In this document: piece by piece, positions 21,096 through 29,599 of the stretch
Layout: each line of letters opens with the position of its first letter
Numbering within the stretch: the first letter of the stretch is position 1
Translations under genes and position numbers: made by a program
From: Streptomyces sp. TRM68367
GTDB taxonomy: Bacteria; Actinomycetota; Actinomycetes; Streptomycetales; Streptomycetaceae
Reading direction: 5' to 3'
Assembly (NCBI RefSeq): GCF_014495685.1
Contig: NZ_JACTVI010000077.1
Coordinates: 1 to 39,653 of the forward strand
Length of the DNA: 39,653 bases
Notes under the pieces: model-generated
The model's input: only the letters and a program-made list of their open reading frames with translations
Told to the model about the DNA's origin: nothing
Databases searched by the model: none

Positions 21096-24000
21096 TCAGG
21101 CGCGCAGGCGCAGACCACGGGGGGTTGCGATGAAGCCTGCTCCTTCCAGGAGGGTGCCGAAGGGGGAGGTCAGCGCCGAGGCGCCGTTGACGCGCTCGAC
21201 CGTGACCGTGCCGAGGGAACCCGCGCGCGCGGCTGCCGCGAGCGCCTCCGCGGCCGTGCGCAGGCGTGGGTCCTCGGTGGCCTGTCCGTCCGGGGCGGAG
21301 GGCCAGGCGAGCAGGGTCTTGCCGCCGCGCTCCATGTAGAGAGTCAGCTCGCCGTCGACCAGCACGACCAGGGAGCCGGCCTTGCGGCCCGGCTTGTGCC
21401 CGGCACCGGTCGGGGGCTCGGGCCAGGCGAGCGCGGCGCCGTACGCGTTGGCTGGGTCGGCGGCGGCCAGGACGACGGCCCGGGATTCGGCGGAGGAGCG
21501 TGTACGGCCGCGGGGGTCCCAGTATCCAGATCCGTACGGGGAGCCCGGGCCGTACGACGAGCCGGAACCGTACGCAGAACCCGTACCGCTTCGGGGCCCG
21601 CCCGCGCCCGGCGAGGCCAGGTCGCGGGGGGAGACGTAGTCGCCCGGTGAGAGGCGGGTGTCCGGGAAGGTGAAGGGGTCGTCTAGGCCGGGGTAGCCGG
21701 AGCCGGAGCCGGAGTCCTGGCTGTCCGGGAAGGGGGTGGCGTCAGGTTCGCCGAAGCCGTCGGCGCCCGGGAAGTCGCCCGGTGAGCCGGAGTCGCCGGC
21801 CGGCCCGAAGCGGCCCGGTGCGCCGACGCCGTCGGACGGTCCGTAGCCGCTCGGTGCGCGGGCGCTGTCGGGCGGGAAGTCGTCGGTGGCGCCGTTTCCG
21901 AGGCCCGGGGGCGGCAGGGTCTCGCCCCGGTCGCGGGCGCCCGCCACCGCGCGCAAGCGGTCCACGGCGCCGTCCATCGCGAACTGCGCCGCGCCGAGGC
22001 CCTCGACCACATAGCCGCGCCGGGCCTGGCCGCTCTCCTCGAAGGCGGACAGGATGCGGTACGTCGCCGAGAACCCGCCCTCGACGCCTTCGGCGGAGAC
22101 CGCGCCCCGGGTCACGACGCCGTGCCGGTCGAGGAGGGTGCGCGCCAGGGCGTGGGCACGGACCGTGGGGTCGGACTCGCGGGCCGGCAACAGGGACCAG
22201 CGGCCGGCGACGGTCGGCGGGCCCGTACGGGACGCCGGGCGGGCGGCGGCCGTCAGGGAGCCGTAGCGCCCGCGCGGGACCGTGCGCTTGGCACGGTGGG
22301 CTGTGGACCCGGCGGTGCGGCCCGAGCCCAGCAGGGAGCGCATGGGGGCGAGCGTGTCGTTGGTGAGCCGTCCCGACCAGGCCAGGTCCCAGAGAGCGTC
22401 GGCCAGTTGGGGGTCGGTCACGTCGGGGTGGGTGGTGGCCCGCACTTGGTCGGCGATCTGGCGGAAGAACAGGCCGTAGCCGCCGGAGAGGGCGTCCAGC
22501 ACGGACTGGTGCAGGGCGGTCAGCTCCAGCGGATGCGAGGACGGCAGGAGGAGCGGGGCCGCGTCCGCCAGGTACAGGGAGACCCAGCCGTCCTTGCCGG
22601 GCAGAGCGCCCGCTCCGGCCCACACCACCTCGCCGGCGGCGGTCAGCTCGTCCAGCATCGCCGGCGTGTAGTTCGCCACCCGGGACGGCAGCACCAGCTT
22701 CTCCAGGGCGGACGCGGGCACGCACGCGCCCTGTACCTGCTCGACGGCGCGCACCAGGCCGTCGATGCCGCGCAGGGAGTGCCCCTTGCCGATGTGCTGC
22801 CACTGCGGGAGGAACTGGGCGAGCGCCGGCGGCGGCACCGGCTCCAACTCGTGCCGCAGGGCGGCCAGGGAACGGCGGCGCAGCCGTCGCAGCACGGCCG
22901 CGTCGCACCACTCCTGCCCGATCCCGGCCGGGTGGAACTCGCCCTGTACGACCCTCCCCGTCGCCGCCAGCCGCTGGAGGGCACCCTCGGTGACCGCCAC
23001 GCCCAGGCCGAAGCGGGCCGCTGCCGTGGCCGACGTGAACGGGCCGTGGGTGCGGGCATAGCGCGCGAGGAGGTCGCCGAGCGGGTCCTTGACCGGCTCG
23101 GTGAACGCCTCGGGGACCCCGACCGGCAGCGCTGTGCCGAGCGCATCGCGCAGGCGGCCCGCGTCCTCGATCGCCGCCCAGTGGTCGGCGCCCGCGATGC
23201 GGACCCGGATCGCGCGGCGGGCACCCGCCAGGTCCTGCGCCCACTGCGGCTCGGCGCCCCGCTCGGCCAGCTCGGCGTCCGTGAGCGGGCCGAGCAGCCG
23301 CAGCACGTCGGCGACGCCTTCGGCGTCCTTGACGCGGCGGTCCTCGGTGAGCCACTGCAGCTCCCGCTCCAGCTCGGTCAGCACGTCCGCGTCGAGCAGC
23401 TCGCGCAGCTCCGCCTGGCCGAGCAGCTCGGCCAGCAACCGCGAGTCCAGCGACAGGGCGGCCGCGCGGCGCTCGGCGAGCGGGGAGTCGCCCTCGTACA
23501 GGAACTGGGCGACGTACCCGAAGAGCAGGGAGCGCGCGAAGGGGGACGGCTCGGGGGTGGTGACCTCCACCAGGCGCACCTTGCGGGACTCCAGGTCGCC
23601 CATCAGCTCGACCAGGCCGGGCACGTCGAAGACGTCCTGGAGGCATTCGCGGACCGCCTCCAGGACGATCGGGAACGAGCCGAACTCGCTCGCCACCTGG
23701 AGCAGGTGTGCCGCACGTTGGCGCTGCTGCCACAGCGGGGTCCGCTTGCCGGGGTTGCGGCGCGGCAGCAGCAGGGCACGGGCGGCGCACTCGCGGAAGC
23801 GGGACGCGAACAGCGCCGAGCTGCCGACCTGGTCGGTGACGACCTGGTCGACCTCGCCCTTGTCGAAGACGACGTCCGCCGCGCCGACCGGCGCCTGCTC
23901 GGCGTCGTACTCCGTGCCCGTCTTCGCCGGTTCCTGGTCCAGGAGGTCCAGGCCCATGAGGTCCGCGTCCGGCAGGCGCAGCACAAGCCCGTCGTCGGCG

Positions 24001-26168
24001 TGCATGACCTGCGCGTCCATGCCGTACCGCTCCGAGAGCTTGGCACCCAGCGCCAGGGCCCACGGGGCGTGCACCTGGGCGCCGAAGGGGGAGTGCACGA
24101 CCACGCGCCAGTCGCCGAGCTCGTCGCGGAAGCGCTCCACGACGATCGTGCGGTCGTCCGGGACGTGGCCGCAGGCCTCGCGCTGTTCGTCGAGGTAGGA
24201 CAGGACGTTTTCCGCGGCCCAGGCGTCCAGGCCCGCGGCGACCAGGCGCAGACGGGCGTCGTCCTTGGGCAGCGAGCCGACCTCGCGCAGGAACGCGCCC
24301 ACCGCGCGCCCCAGCTCCAGCGGGCGGCCGAGCTGGTCGCCTTTCCAGAACGGGAGCCGGCCCGGGACACCGGGCGCCGGGGACACCAGGACGCGGTCGC
24401 GCGTGATGTCCTCGATCCGCCACGAGCTGGTGCCTAGCGTGAACACGTCCCCGACCCGGGACTCGTACACCATCTCCTCGTCCAGCTCGCCGACCCGGCC
24501 GCCGCCCTTCTTCGGATCTGCGCCGGCGAGGAAGACCCCGAAGAGGCCCCGGTCGGGGATGGTGCCCCCGGAGGTGACCGCAAGACGCTGGGCGCCCGGG
24601 CGGTCGGTGACCGTGCCGGCGACGCGGTCCCACACGACGCGCGGGCGCAGCTCCGCGAAGGCGTCGGACGGGTAGCGGCCCGCGAGCATGTCCAGGACGG
24701 CCGTGAACGCGGACTCCGGGAGCGAGGCGAAGGGGGCGGCACGGCGGACCATGGCGAGCAGGTCGTCGAACTGCCACGTGTCCATCGACGTCATCGCGAC
24801 CAGCTGCTGGGCCAGCACGTCCAGCGGGTTGGCGGGGACCTTCAGGGCCTCGATGGCGCCGGTGCGCATCCGCTCGGTGACCACGGCAGCCTGCACGAGG
24901 TCGCCGCGGTACTTGGGGAAGACCACGCCGGTGGAGACCGCGCCCACCTGGTGTCCCGCGCGGCCGACGCGCTGCAGGCCGGAGGCCACGGAGGGCGGGG
25001 ACTCCACCTGGACGACGAGGTCGACGGCGCCCATGTCGATGCCCAGCTCCAGGCTGGAGGTGGCGACCACCGCGGGCAGGCGGCCCGCCTTGAGGTCCTC
25101 CTCGACGAGGGCGCGCTGCTCCTTGGAGACCGAGCCGTGGTGGGCGCGCGCGATGACCGGGGGAGCGCCCTGGGCGGCGCCGGAGCCGCCCATCAGTTGG
25201 GCCGGTGCGTGGTGCTCGTCCAGCGGCTCGCCGGTGGCCCGTTCGTAGGCGATTTCGTTGAGCCTGTTGCACAGGCGCTCCGCGAGGCGGCGGGAGTTCG
25301 CGAACACGATGGTCGAGCGGTGCGCCTGGACCAGGTCGGTGATCCGCTCCTCGACATGCGGCCAGATCGACGGGCGTTCCACGCCCTCCGTGCCTTCGGC
25401 CACCGGGGAGCCGCCCAGCTCGCCCAGATCCTCCACGGGCACGACGACCGACAGGTCGAAGTCCTTCTCCGACGTCGGCTGAACGATCTCCACCTTGCGC
25501 CGGGGGGAGAGGAACCGGGCGACCTCGTCGACCGGGCGGACCGTCGCCGAGAGGCCGATGCGGCGGGCCGGCTTCGGCAGCAACTCGTCCAGCCGCTCCA
25601 GGGAGAGCGCCAGATGCGCCCCGCGCTTGGTGCCCGCCACCGCGTGCACCTCGTCCAGGATCACCGTCTCGACGCCGGTCAGGGCCTCGCGCGTGGCCGA
25701 GGTCAGCATCAGGAACAGGGACTCGGGTGTCGTGATCAGGATGTCCGGTGGGCGGGTGGACAGGGTGCGGCGCTCGGCGGCGGGGGTGTCGCCCGACCGG
25801 ATGCCGACCTTCACCTCGGGCTCGGGCAGGCCCAGGCGTACGGATTCCTGGCGGATGCCGGTCAGCGGGCTGCGGAGGTTGCGCTCCACGTCGACGGCGA
25901 GTGCCTTGAGGGGCGAGACGTACAGGACGCGACAGCGCTTCTTCGGGTCGGCGGGCGGCGGTGTGGAGGCCAGCTGGTCCAGAGCGGCCAGGAAGGCGGC
26001 CAGGGTCTTGCCGGAGCCGGTGGGGGCGACCACCAGCACGTCCGAGCCCGCCCGGGTGGCCTGCCACGCGCCCGCCTGGGCCGCGGTGGGCGCGGAAAAC
26101 GCCCCCGTGAACCAGCCGCGGGTCGCGGGGGAGAAGCCCTCCAGGGCTCGGTGTGCATCACTCGCCAT
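21096..26168 (-). CDS. lhr: Lhr: large ATP-dependent DNA helicase
   Basis: Superfamily 2 3'-5' helicase of 1690 residues. Walker A is VVAPTGSGKT (K54), motif II is DEVH (172-175), motif III is LSATVRP, and motifs V/VI are 'ATSSLELGIDMG' and 'QRVGRAGHQVG'. The long Lhr-specific C-terminal half (winged helix, Lhr core and extension) follows. Known Lhr proteins load on single strands and unwind RNA:DNA hybrids. An unusual low-complexity block (about residues 1412-1560; Gly/Ser/Pro/Asp/Tyr-rich, with GSGxxYGxG repeats) interrupts the C-terminal extension before conserved AVVLAAADPANAYG. ATG 26168 is picked because the sequence upstream has no coding homology. The ribosome site is weak. It heads the lhr-nei operon. 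Confidence 0.93.
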   Translation of the reverse strand: MASDAHRALEGFSPATRGWFTGAFSAPTAAQAGAWQATRAGSDVLVVAPTGSGKTLAAFLAALDQLASTPPPADPKKRCRVLYVSPLKALAVDVERNLRSPLTGIRQESVRLGLPEPEVKVGIRSGDTPAAERRTLSTRPPDILITTPESLFLMLTSATREALTGVETVILDEVHAVAGTKRGAHLALSLERLDELLPKPARRIGLSATVRPVDEVARFLSPRRKVEIVQPTSEKDFDLSVVVPVEDLGELGGSPVAEGTEGVERPSIWPHVEERITDLVQAHRSTIVFANSRRLAERLCNRLNEIAYERATGEPLDEHHAPAQLMGGSGAAQGAPPVIARAHHGSVSKEQRALVEEDLKAGRLPAVVATSSLELGIDMGAVDLVVQVESPPSVASGLQRVGRAGHQVGAVSTGVVFPKYRGDLVQAAVVTERMRTGAIEALKVPANPLDVLAQQLVAMTSMDTWQFDDLLAMVRRAAPFASLPESAFTAVLDMLAGRYPSDAFAELRPRVVWDRVAGTVTDRPGAQRLAVTSGGTIPDRGLFGVFLAGADPKKGGGRVGELDEEMVYESRVGDVFTLGTSSWRIEDITRDRVLVSPAPGVPGRLPFWKGDQLGRPLELGRAVGAFLREVGSLPKDDARLRLVAAGLDAWAAENVLSYLDEQREACGHVPDDRTIVVERFRDELGDWRVVVHSPFGAQVHAPWALALGAKLSERYGMDAQVMHADDGLVLRLPDADLMGLDLLDQEPAKTGTEYDAEQAPVGAADVVFDKGEVDQVVTDQVGSSALFASRFRECAARALLLPRRNPGKRTPLWQQRQRAAHLLQVASEFGSFPIVLEAVRECLQDVFDVPGLVELMGDLESRKVRLVEVTTPEPSPFARSLLFGYVAQFLYEGDSPLAERRAAALSLDSRLLAELLGQAELRELLDADVLTELERELQWLTEDRRVKDAEGVADVLRLLGPLTDAELAERGAEPQWAQDLAGARRAIRVRIAGADHWAAIEDAGRLRDALGTALPVGVPEAFTEPVKDPLGDLLARYARTHGPFTSATAAARFGLGVAVTEGALQRLAATGRVVQGEFHPAGIGQEWCDAAVLRRLRRRSLAALRHELEPVPPPALAQFLPQWQHIGKGHSLRGIDGLVRAVEQVQGACVPASALEKLVLPSRVANYTPAMLDELTAAGEVVWAGAGALPGKDGWVSLYLADAAPLLLPSSHPLELTALHQSVLDALSGGYGLFFRQIADQVRATTHPDVTDPQLADALWDLAWSGRLTNDTLAPMRSLLGSGRTAGSTAHRAKRTVPRGRYGSLTAAARPASRTGPPTVAGRWSLLPARESDPTVRAHALARTLLDRHGVVTRGAVSAEGVEGGFSATYRILSAFEESGQARRGYVVEGLGAAQFAMDGAVDRLRAVAGARDRGETLPPPGLGNGATDDFPPDSARAPSGYGPSDGVGAPGRFGPAGDSGSPGDFPGADGFGEPDATPFPDSQDSGSGSGYPGLDDPFTFPDTRLSPGDYVSPRDLASPGAGGPRSGTGSAYGSGSSYGPGSPYGSGYWDPRGRTRSSAESRAVVLAAADPANAYGAALAWPEPPTGAGHKPGRKAGSLVVLVDGELTLYMERGGKTLLAWPSAPDGQATEDPRLRTAAEALAAAARAGSLGTVTVERVNGASALTSPFGTLLEGAGFIATPRGLRLRA

Positions 26169-26347
26169 GCGTCCATCGTGCACCCCGCCACTGACAATGG
26201 GGCTGAGCTGGGGAAATGTCGGCGGGCCCGCTGCCGGGGCGACGTACCGCCGACCGGCCCTCGGCGGCGGTGGCCGGTGCTGGTGGCTCATCGGCCGGGG
26301 TGGCACGTCCCGATGGGCTCCGGCGGCGCCTGTCGGACAATGGGCGC

Positions 26348-27334
26348 ATGGCGGGTTCTGGCGAGCGGGCGCGGCACTGGCAGTACGCCGAGTTGCCCGG
26401 AGTCGATCTGCTGCGGGCCCGGTACGTCCGCAAGACATTCGTACGGCACACGCACGAGCACTTCGTGATCGCCGCCATCGCCGACGGCGTGGAGGTGTTC
26501 CACCACGGCGGGGGCGACCAGTACGCGGGCGCCGGAGCGCTCGCGCTGGTCAACCCGGACACGCCGCACACCGGACGGGCGGGGGTGCCGGAGGGATGGC
26601 GGTACGGGGCCGTATACCCGTCGCCCGGGATAGTGGCCGGCATTGCCTCCGAGACCACCATGCTGCGCGGCACGCCGGGATTCGCCAGGCCGGTGCTCGA
26701 CGACCCGTACGCCGGCCGGCTGGTGCACCAGGTGCTGCGCGCGGCGGACGAGGGCAACGCCCTGGCCGCCGACACCCTGCTGCGGGTCGCCGTGACCCGG
26801 CTGCTGCGGCTCAACGGCGGCGCGCTGCCGCGGCGGGAGGTGCGGACCGCCGGTGCCCGGATCGCGGCACGCGCGCGTGCCGTGCTGGAGGAGCGGATGA
26901 CCGAGCCGCCGTCCCTGGAGCGGCTCGCCGGGGATCTGGGGGTCAGCCCCTTCGCGTTGCTGCGGGCCTTCCAGGGCGCCTACGGGATGCCGCCGCACGC
27001 CTGGCTGACCGACGCGCGCGTGCGGCGGGCCCGGCAGCTGCTGGACGCCGGGACGGCACCCGCCCAGGCAGCGCTCGCCGTCGGCTTCACCGACCAGCCC
27101 CATCTGAACCGGCACTTCGCGCGGATCGTCGGCGTGCCGCCCGGGGCGTACCAGCGCGAGCGCAAGAACGTACAAGACGCCCGGCGGCAGCTGTTCGTAG
27201 CGTCCGGGGCGTGGCAGAACAGACAGCTCTCGCAGATGTACCGGCCCACGGCGCAAAGCCGGACGGCGCCGTCGTACGGGACGCCCTCGGCGTCGGGATC
27301 GCCGTCGGACTGTCCGGGTTCGCCTTCGGGGTGA
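26348..27334 (+). CDS. AraC-family transcriptional regulator
   Basis: Regulator of 328 residues. A cupin-type AraC ligand domain lies at the N-terminus ('TFVRHTHEHFVIAAIADG', 'ALALVNPDTPHTG'). The C-terminal double HTH (about 180-280) has LERLAGDLGVSPFALLRAF and a second helix pair ending PPGAYQRE. About 45 residues after the HTH are low in conservation and run 124 bp into azlC in another frame. It is divergent from lhr and just upstream of azlCD, a frequent pairing, so it probably controls the AzlCD exporter in response to an amino acid. ATG 26348 lies 7 bases after GACAAT, suggesting a leaderless start. Confidence 0.88.
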   Translation: MAGSGERARHWQYAELPGVDLLRARYVRKTFVRHTHEHFVIAAIADGVEVFHHGGGDQYAGAGALALVNPDTPHTGRAGVPEGWRYGAVYPSPGIVAGIASETTMLRGTPGFARPVLDDPYAGRLVHQVLRAADEGNALAADTLLRVAVTRLLRLNGGALPRREVRTAGARIAARARAVLEERMTEPPSLERLAGDLGVSPFALLRAFQGAYGMPPHAWLTDARVRRARQLLDAGTAPAQAALAVGFTDQPHLNRHFARIVGVPPGAYQRERKNVQDARRQLFVASGAWQNRQLSQMYRPTAQSRTAPSYGTPSASGSPSDCPGSPSG

Positions 27335-27942
27335 CCTCGGCCGGCAGCGGACTCACGCTGTGGCAGACGTGCGCGCTCAGCCTGCTGGTGTTCACCGGCG
27401 CGTCCCAGTTCGCCCTGGTGGGCGCGCTCGCGGCCGGTGGCAGTCCGCTCACCGCTGCCGCGGGCGCCTTCTTCCTGGGGGTGCGGAACGCCTTCTACGG
27501 GCTGCGCCTGTCGCAGGTGCTGGCCCTCCCGCGCGCGGTGCGGCCGTTCGCCGCCCAGTGGGTGATCGACGAGACGGCGGCCGTCGCGCTCGCGCAGCCC
27601 GGACGGCGCAGTGCCCGGATCGGGTTCGTCGTGACCGGGCTCAGCCTGTACGTGCTGTGGAACCTCACCACGCTGCTCGGCGCATTGGGCGCAGAGGCCA
27701 TCGGGGACACCGACGCGTGGGGCCTGGACGCGGCCGGTCCCGCGGTCTTCCTCGCGCTGCTCGCGCCGATGCTGAAGACCGGCGTCGAACGGGCCGTCGC
27801 CGGTGTCGCCGTCCTGCTGGGGCTCGGGCTGCTGCCCATGCTGCCCGCTGGTGTGCCGGTCCTGGTGGCCGCGCTCGCGGCGCCGGCGGTGCTGTGGGCG
27901 GAAGGGCGGCGCAGGGGCAGTGAGCGGAGGGGAGACCGTTGA
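27211..27942 (+). CDS. azlC: AzlC: branched-chain amino acid exporter, large subunit
   Basis: Integral membrane protein of 243 residues with about five to six hydrophobic segments and the AzlC motifs 'FGVTSAGSGLTLWQT', 'FTGASQFALVGALAAGG' and 'FFLGVRNAFYGL'. AzlC with AzlD exports branched-chain amino acids or analogues (resistance to 4-azaleucine in Bacillus). GTG 27211 follows TAGCGT by seven bases, so a leaderless transcript starting inside the araC coding region is possible. It overlaps azlD by four bases. Confidence 0.88.
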   Translation: MAEQTALADVPAHGAKPDGAVVRDALGVGIAVGLSGFAFGVTSAGSGLTLWQTCALSLLVFTGASQFALVGALAAGGSPLTAAAGAFFLGVRNAFYGLRLSQVLALPRAVRPFAAQWVIDETAAVALAQPGRRSARIGFVVTGLSLYVLWNLTTLLGALGAEAIGDTDAWGLDAAGPAVFLALLAPMLKTGVERAVAGVAVLLGLGLLPMLPAGVPVLVAALAAPAVLWAEGRRRGSERRGDR

Positions 27943-28247
27943 ACACCTGGATCGCGATCGGTGCGACCGCCCTCGGCTGCTACGCCGTCAAGCTCGCCGG
28001 GCTGCTCGTGCCCGCGGGCGCCCTGGAGAAGCCCCTGGTCAGGCGGCTCGCCGCGCTGTTGCCCGTGGCTCTCCTCGCCGCGCTCACGGCCCAGCAGACC
28101 TTCGCCGACGGGCAGGCGCTGGTCCTCGACGCGCGAGCGGCCGGGCTCGCCGTGGCCGCCGTGGTGCTGATGCTGCGCGCCCCGTTCCTGCTCGTCGTCG
28201 CGGCGGCCGTCGTGGTCACGGCGGGCGTGCGGGCCATGGGCGGGTGA
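27939..28247 (+). CDS. azlD: AzlD: branched-chain amino acid exporter, small subunit
   Basis: Small membrane protein of 102 residues with four hydrophobic helices (about 4-25, 40-55, 67-80, 83-98), the normal AzlD size. It starts at TTG 27939 overlapping the azlC stop (TTGA) with GGAGGGGAG upstream, so translation is coupled. It partners AzlC in export. Confidence 0.88.
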   Translation: MNTWIAIGATALGCYAVKLAGLLVPAGALEKPLVRRLAALLPVALLAALTAQQTFADGQALVLDARAAGLAVAAVVLMLRAPFLLVVAAAVVVTAGVRAMGG

Positions 28248-28319
28248 CGCCCGGCCCGTCGCCGAGGTTCCGCAGATCCGTGCGGACACCGAACTGGTCG
28301 TCGCCTCCGGGCGGGCGCG

Positions 28320-29264
28320 TCAGCCGATGGCACGGCCGTACGCCCCGAGGGTGCGCAGGGCCTCGATCGTCACCAGGGGGCGCGCCTCCAGAGCCGGTGC
28401 CGGTGCCCACTGGCGCCACCGGATCGGCCAGCCGCCGTCCTCCTGCTGTCCAGCCGCGAGGAAGTCCAAGGAGCGTGCCATCTCGTCGTCCGTGAACCAC
28501 GCGCGCGCGAGGGAGTCCGGCGTGCGCGCGTAGTCGTGCGGGAAGTGGTGCTCGCCCGGGGCGTAGCCGGGCGCGACCGGGTAGGCGTCGAGGCGATCCG
28601 GGTCGAGGGCGGCCAGGCGGTGTCCGCGCACCAGGCGGCCCAGCCGGCTGGCGGCCGCCTCCGCGCGCGTGCGGTCGGGCACGGAGTCCAGGAAGGCCAC
28701 CGCGGCCTCGACCTCGTACGGATGGGACTTCTCCAGCGACTCGATCCGCTGCCAGCAGAAGTCGGTGGCCCGGAACAGCCAGGCGTGCCACTCCTCGTTG
28801 CGGTGCAGCAGGCCCACCACGGGCCCGGTGGCCAGCAGGTCGCTGGGCGGGTCGTCCACGACCGGCACGAAGGGGGCGGCCGGGTAGCCGCGCTGGCTGG
28901 GATGAACCGCCGGCAGGGCGCCGTCCGCCGTGGAGACGGAGGTCAGGTACCGGCACACGTGCTCCACGCGCTGTCCGCCGCAGCGGCCGACGGCGTCCAG
29001 GACGCGCAGGGCCTGCGCGCAGTGCAGCGGCTGGCTGACCGGGCCGCGCAGATCGGGCTCCAGCCCGTGGCCGTAGCCGCCGTCCGCGTTGCGGTACGCC
29101 TCCAGCGCGGTCTCCACCGGGCCGGCGTCGCCGTACCGGAAGTGGTGGGGGAACAGGCGCTGCTCCAGCACGCGCGCGGTGAGCCAGACGAAGCGTTCGG
29201 CGCGTGCGAGCGGGGTGTGCGCCGGGGGCGTCGGGGAGAGTGCGGAAGCTCCGGTTTCGGCCAT
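28320..29264 (-). CDS. Terpenoid-cyclase-fold (prenyltransferase/squalene-oxidase repeat) protein
   Basis: Protein of 314 residues with alpha/alpha-toroid repeats: 'NADGGYGHGLEPDLRGPVSQP' type near residues 59-80 and 'QQEDGGWPIRW' near 270-280, similar to QW repeats. It lacks a clear DxDD or zinc-ligand set, so an actual prenyltransferase or cyclase activity is not supported. The function is unknown. ATG 29264 lies seven bases after TACGGT, again compatible with a leaderless mRNA. It converges with azlD and is divergent from the DUF3046 gene. Confidence 0.75.
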   Translation of the reverse strand: MAETGASALSPTPPAHTPLARAERFVWLTARVLEQRLFPHHFRYGDAGPVETALEAYRNADGGYGHGLEPDLRGPVSQPLHCAQALRVLDAVGRCGGQRVEHVCRYLTSVSTADGALPAVHPSQRGYPAAPFVPVVDDPPSDLLATGPVVGLLHRNEEWHAWLFRATDFCWQRIESLEKSHPYEVEAAVAFLDSVPDRTRAEAAASRLGRLVRGHRLAALDPDRLDAYPVAPGYAPGEHHFPHDYARTPDSLARAWFTDDEMARSLDFLAAGQQEDGGWPIRWRQWAPAPALEARPLVTIEALRTLGAYGRAIG

Positions 29265-29344
29265 GCGTCAGACCGTAGGGCGCAAAGCGTTCTCGGCATG
29301 CGGTCCCGGCTCAGGCCCACCCCCAGGGGCGGGATACTGGAGGC

Positions 29345-29539
29345 ATGCGGTTGACGGTCTTCTGGGAGCGAATGTCGGATCACTTCGGTCCGGGCTACGC
29401 CGACACCTTCGCGCGTGACCACGTGATGTCGGAACTCGGCGGGCGCACCGTGCACGAGGCGCTGGATGCCGGCTGGGAGGCCAAGGACGTGTGGCGAGTG
29501 GTGTGCGCGGTCATGAACGTGCCGTGGGAGAAGCGCTGA
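29345..29539 (+). CDS. DUF3046 family protein
   Basis: Protein of 64 residues matching the actinobacterial DUF3046 pattern: begins MRLTVFWERM, has 'FGPGYADTFARDHV', and ends 'VWRVVCAVMNVPWEKR'. It is conserved near recA in many actinobacteria. Function unknown. A GC-rich hairpin (29555-29570) follows the stop. Confidence 0.85.
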   Translation: MRLTVFWERMSDHFGPGYADTFARDHVMSELGGRTVHEALDAGWEAKDVWRVVCAVMNVPWEKR

Positions 29540-29554
29540 CAGGTCACAAAGATC

Positions 29555-29570
29555 CCGGGGCGGCCCCCGG
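29555..29570 (+). terminator. Short GC hairpin after DUF3046 gene
   Basis: CCGGGG (29555-29560) and CCCCGG (29565-29570) form a 6-bp stem with a 4-base loop 16 bases past the stop. It has no T-tract, so it is a weak terminator candidate. Confidence 0.4.
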
Positions 29571-29599
29571 CTGTCGGTGCCGTGGGCGAGACTTGCTCC

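Noticed and set aside
22122..24437. Long plus-strand open frame opposite lhr
   Set aside because: Antisense shadow of the helicase with biased composition and no ribosome site.
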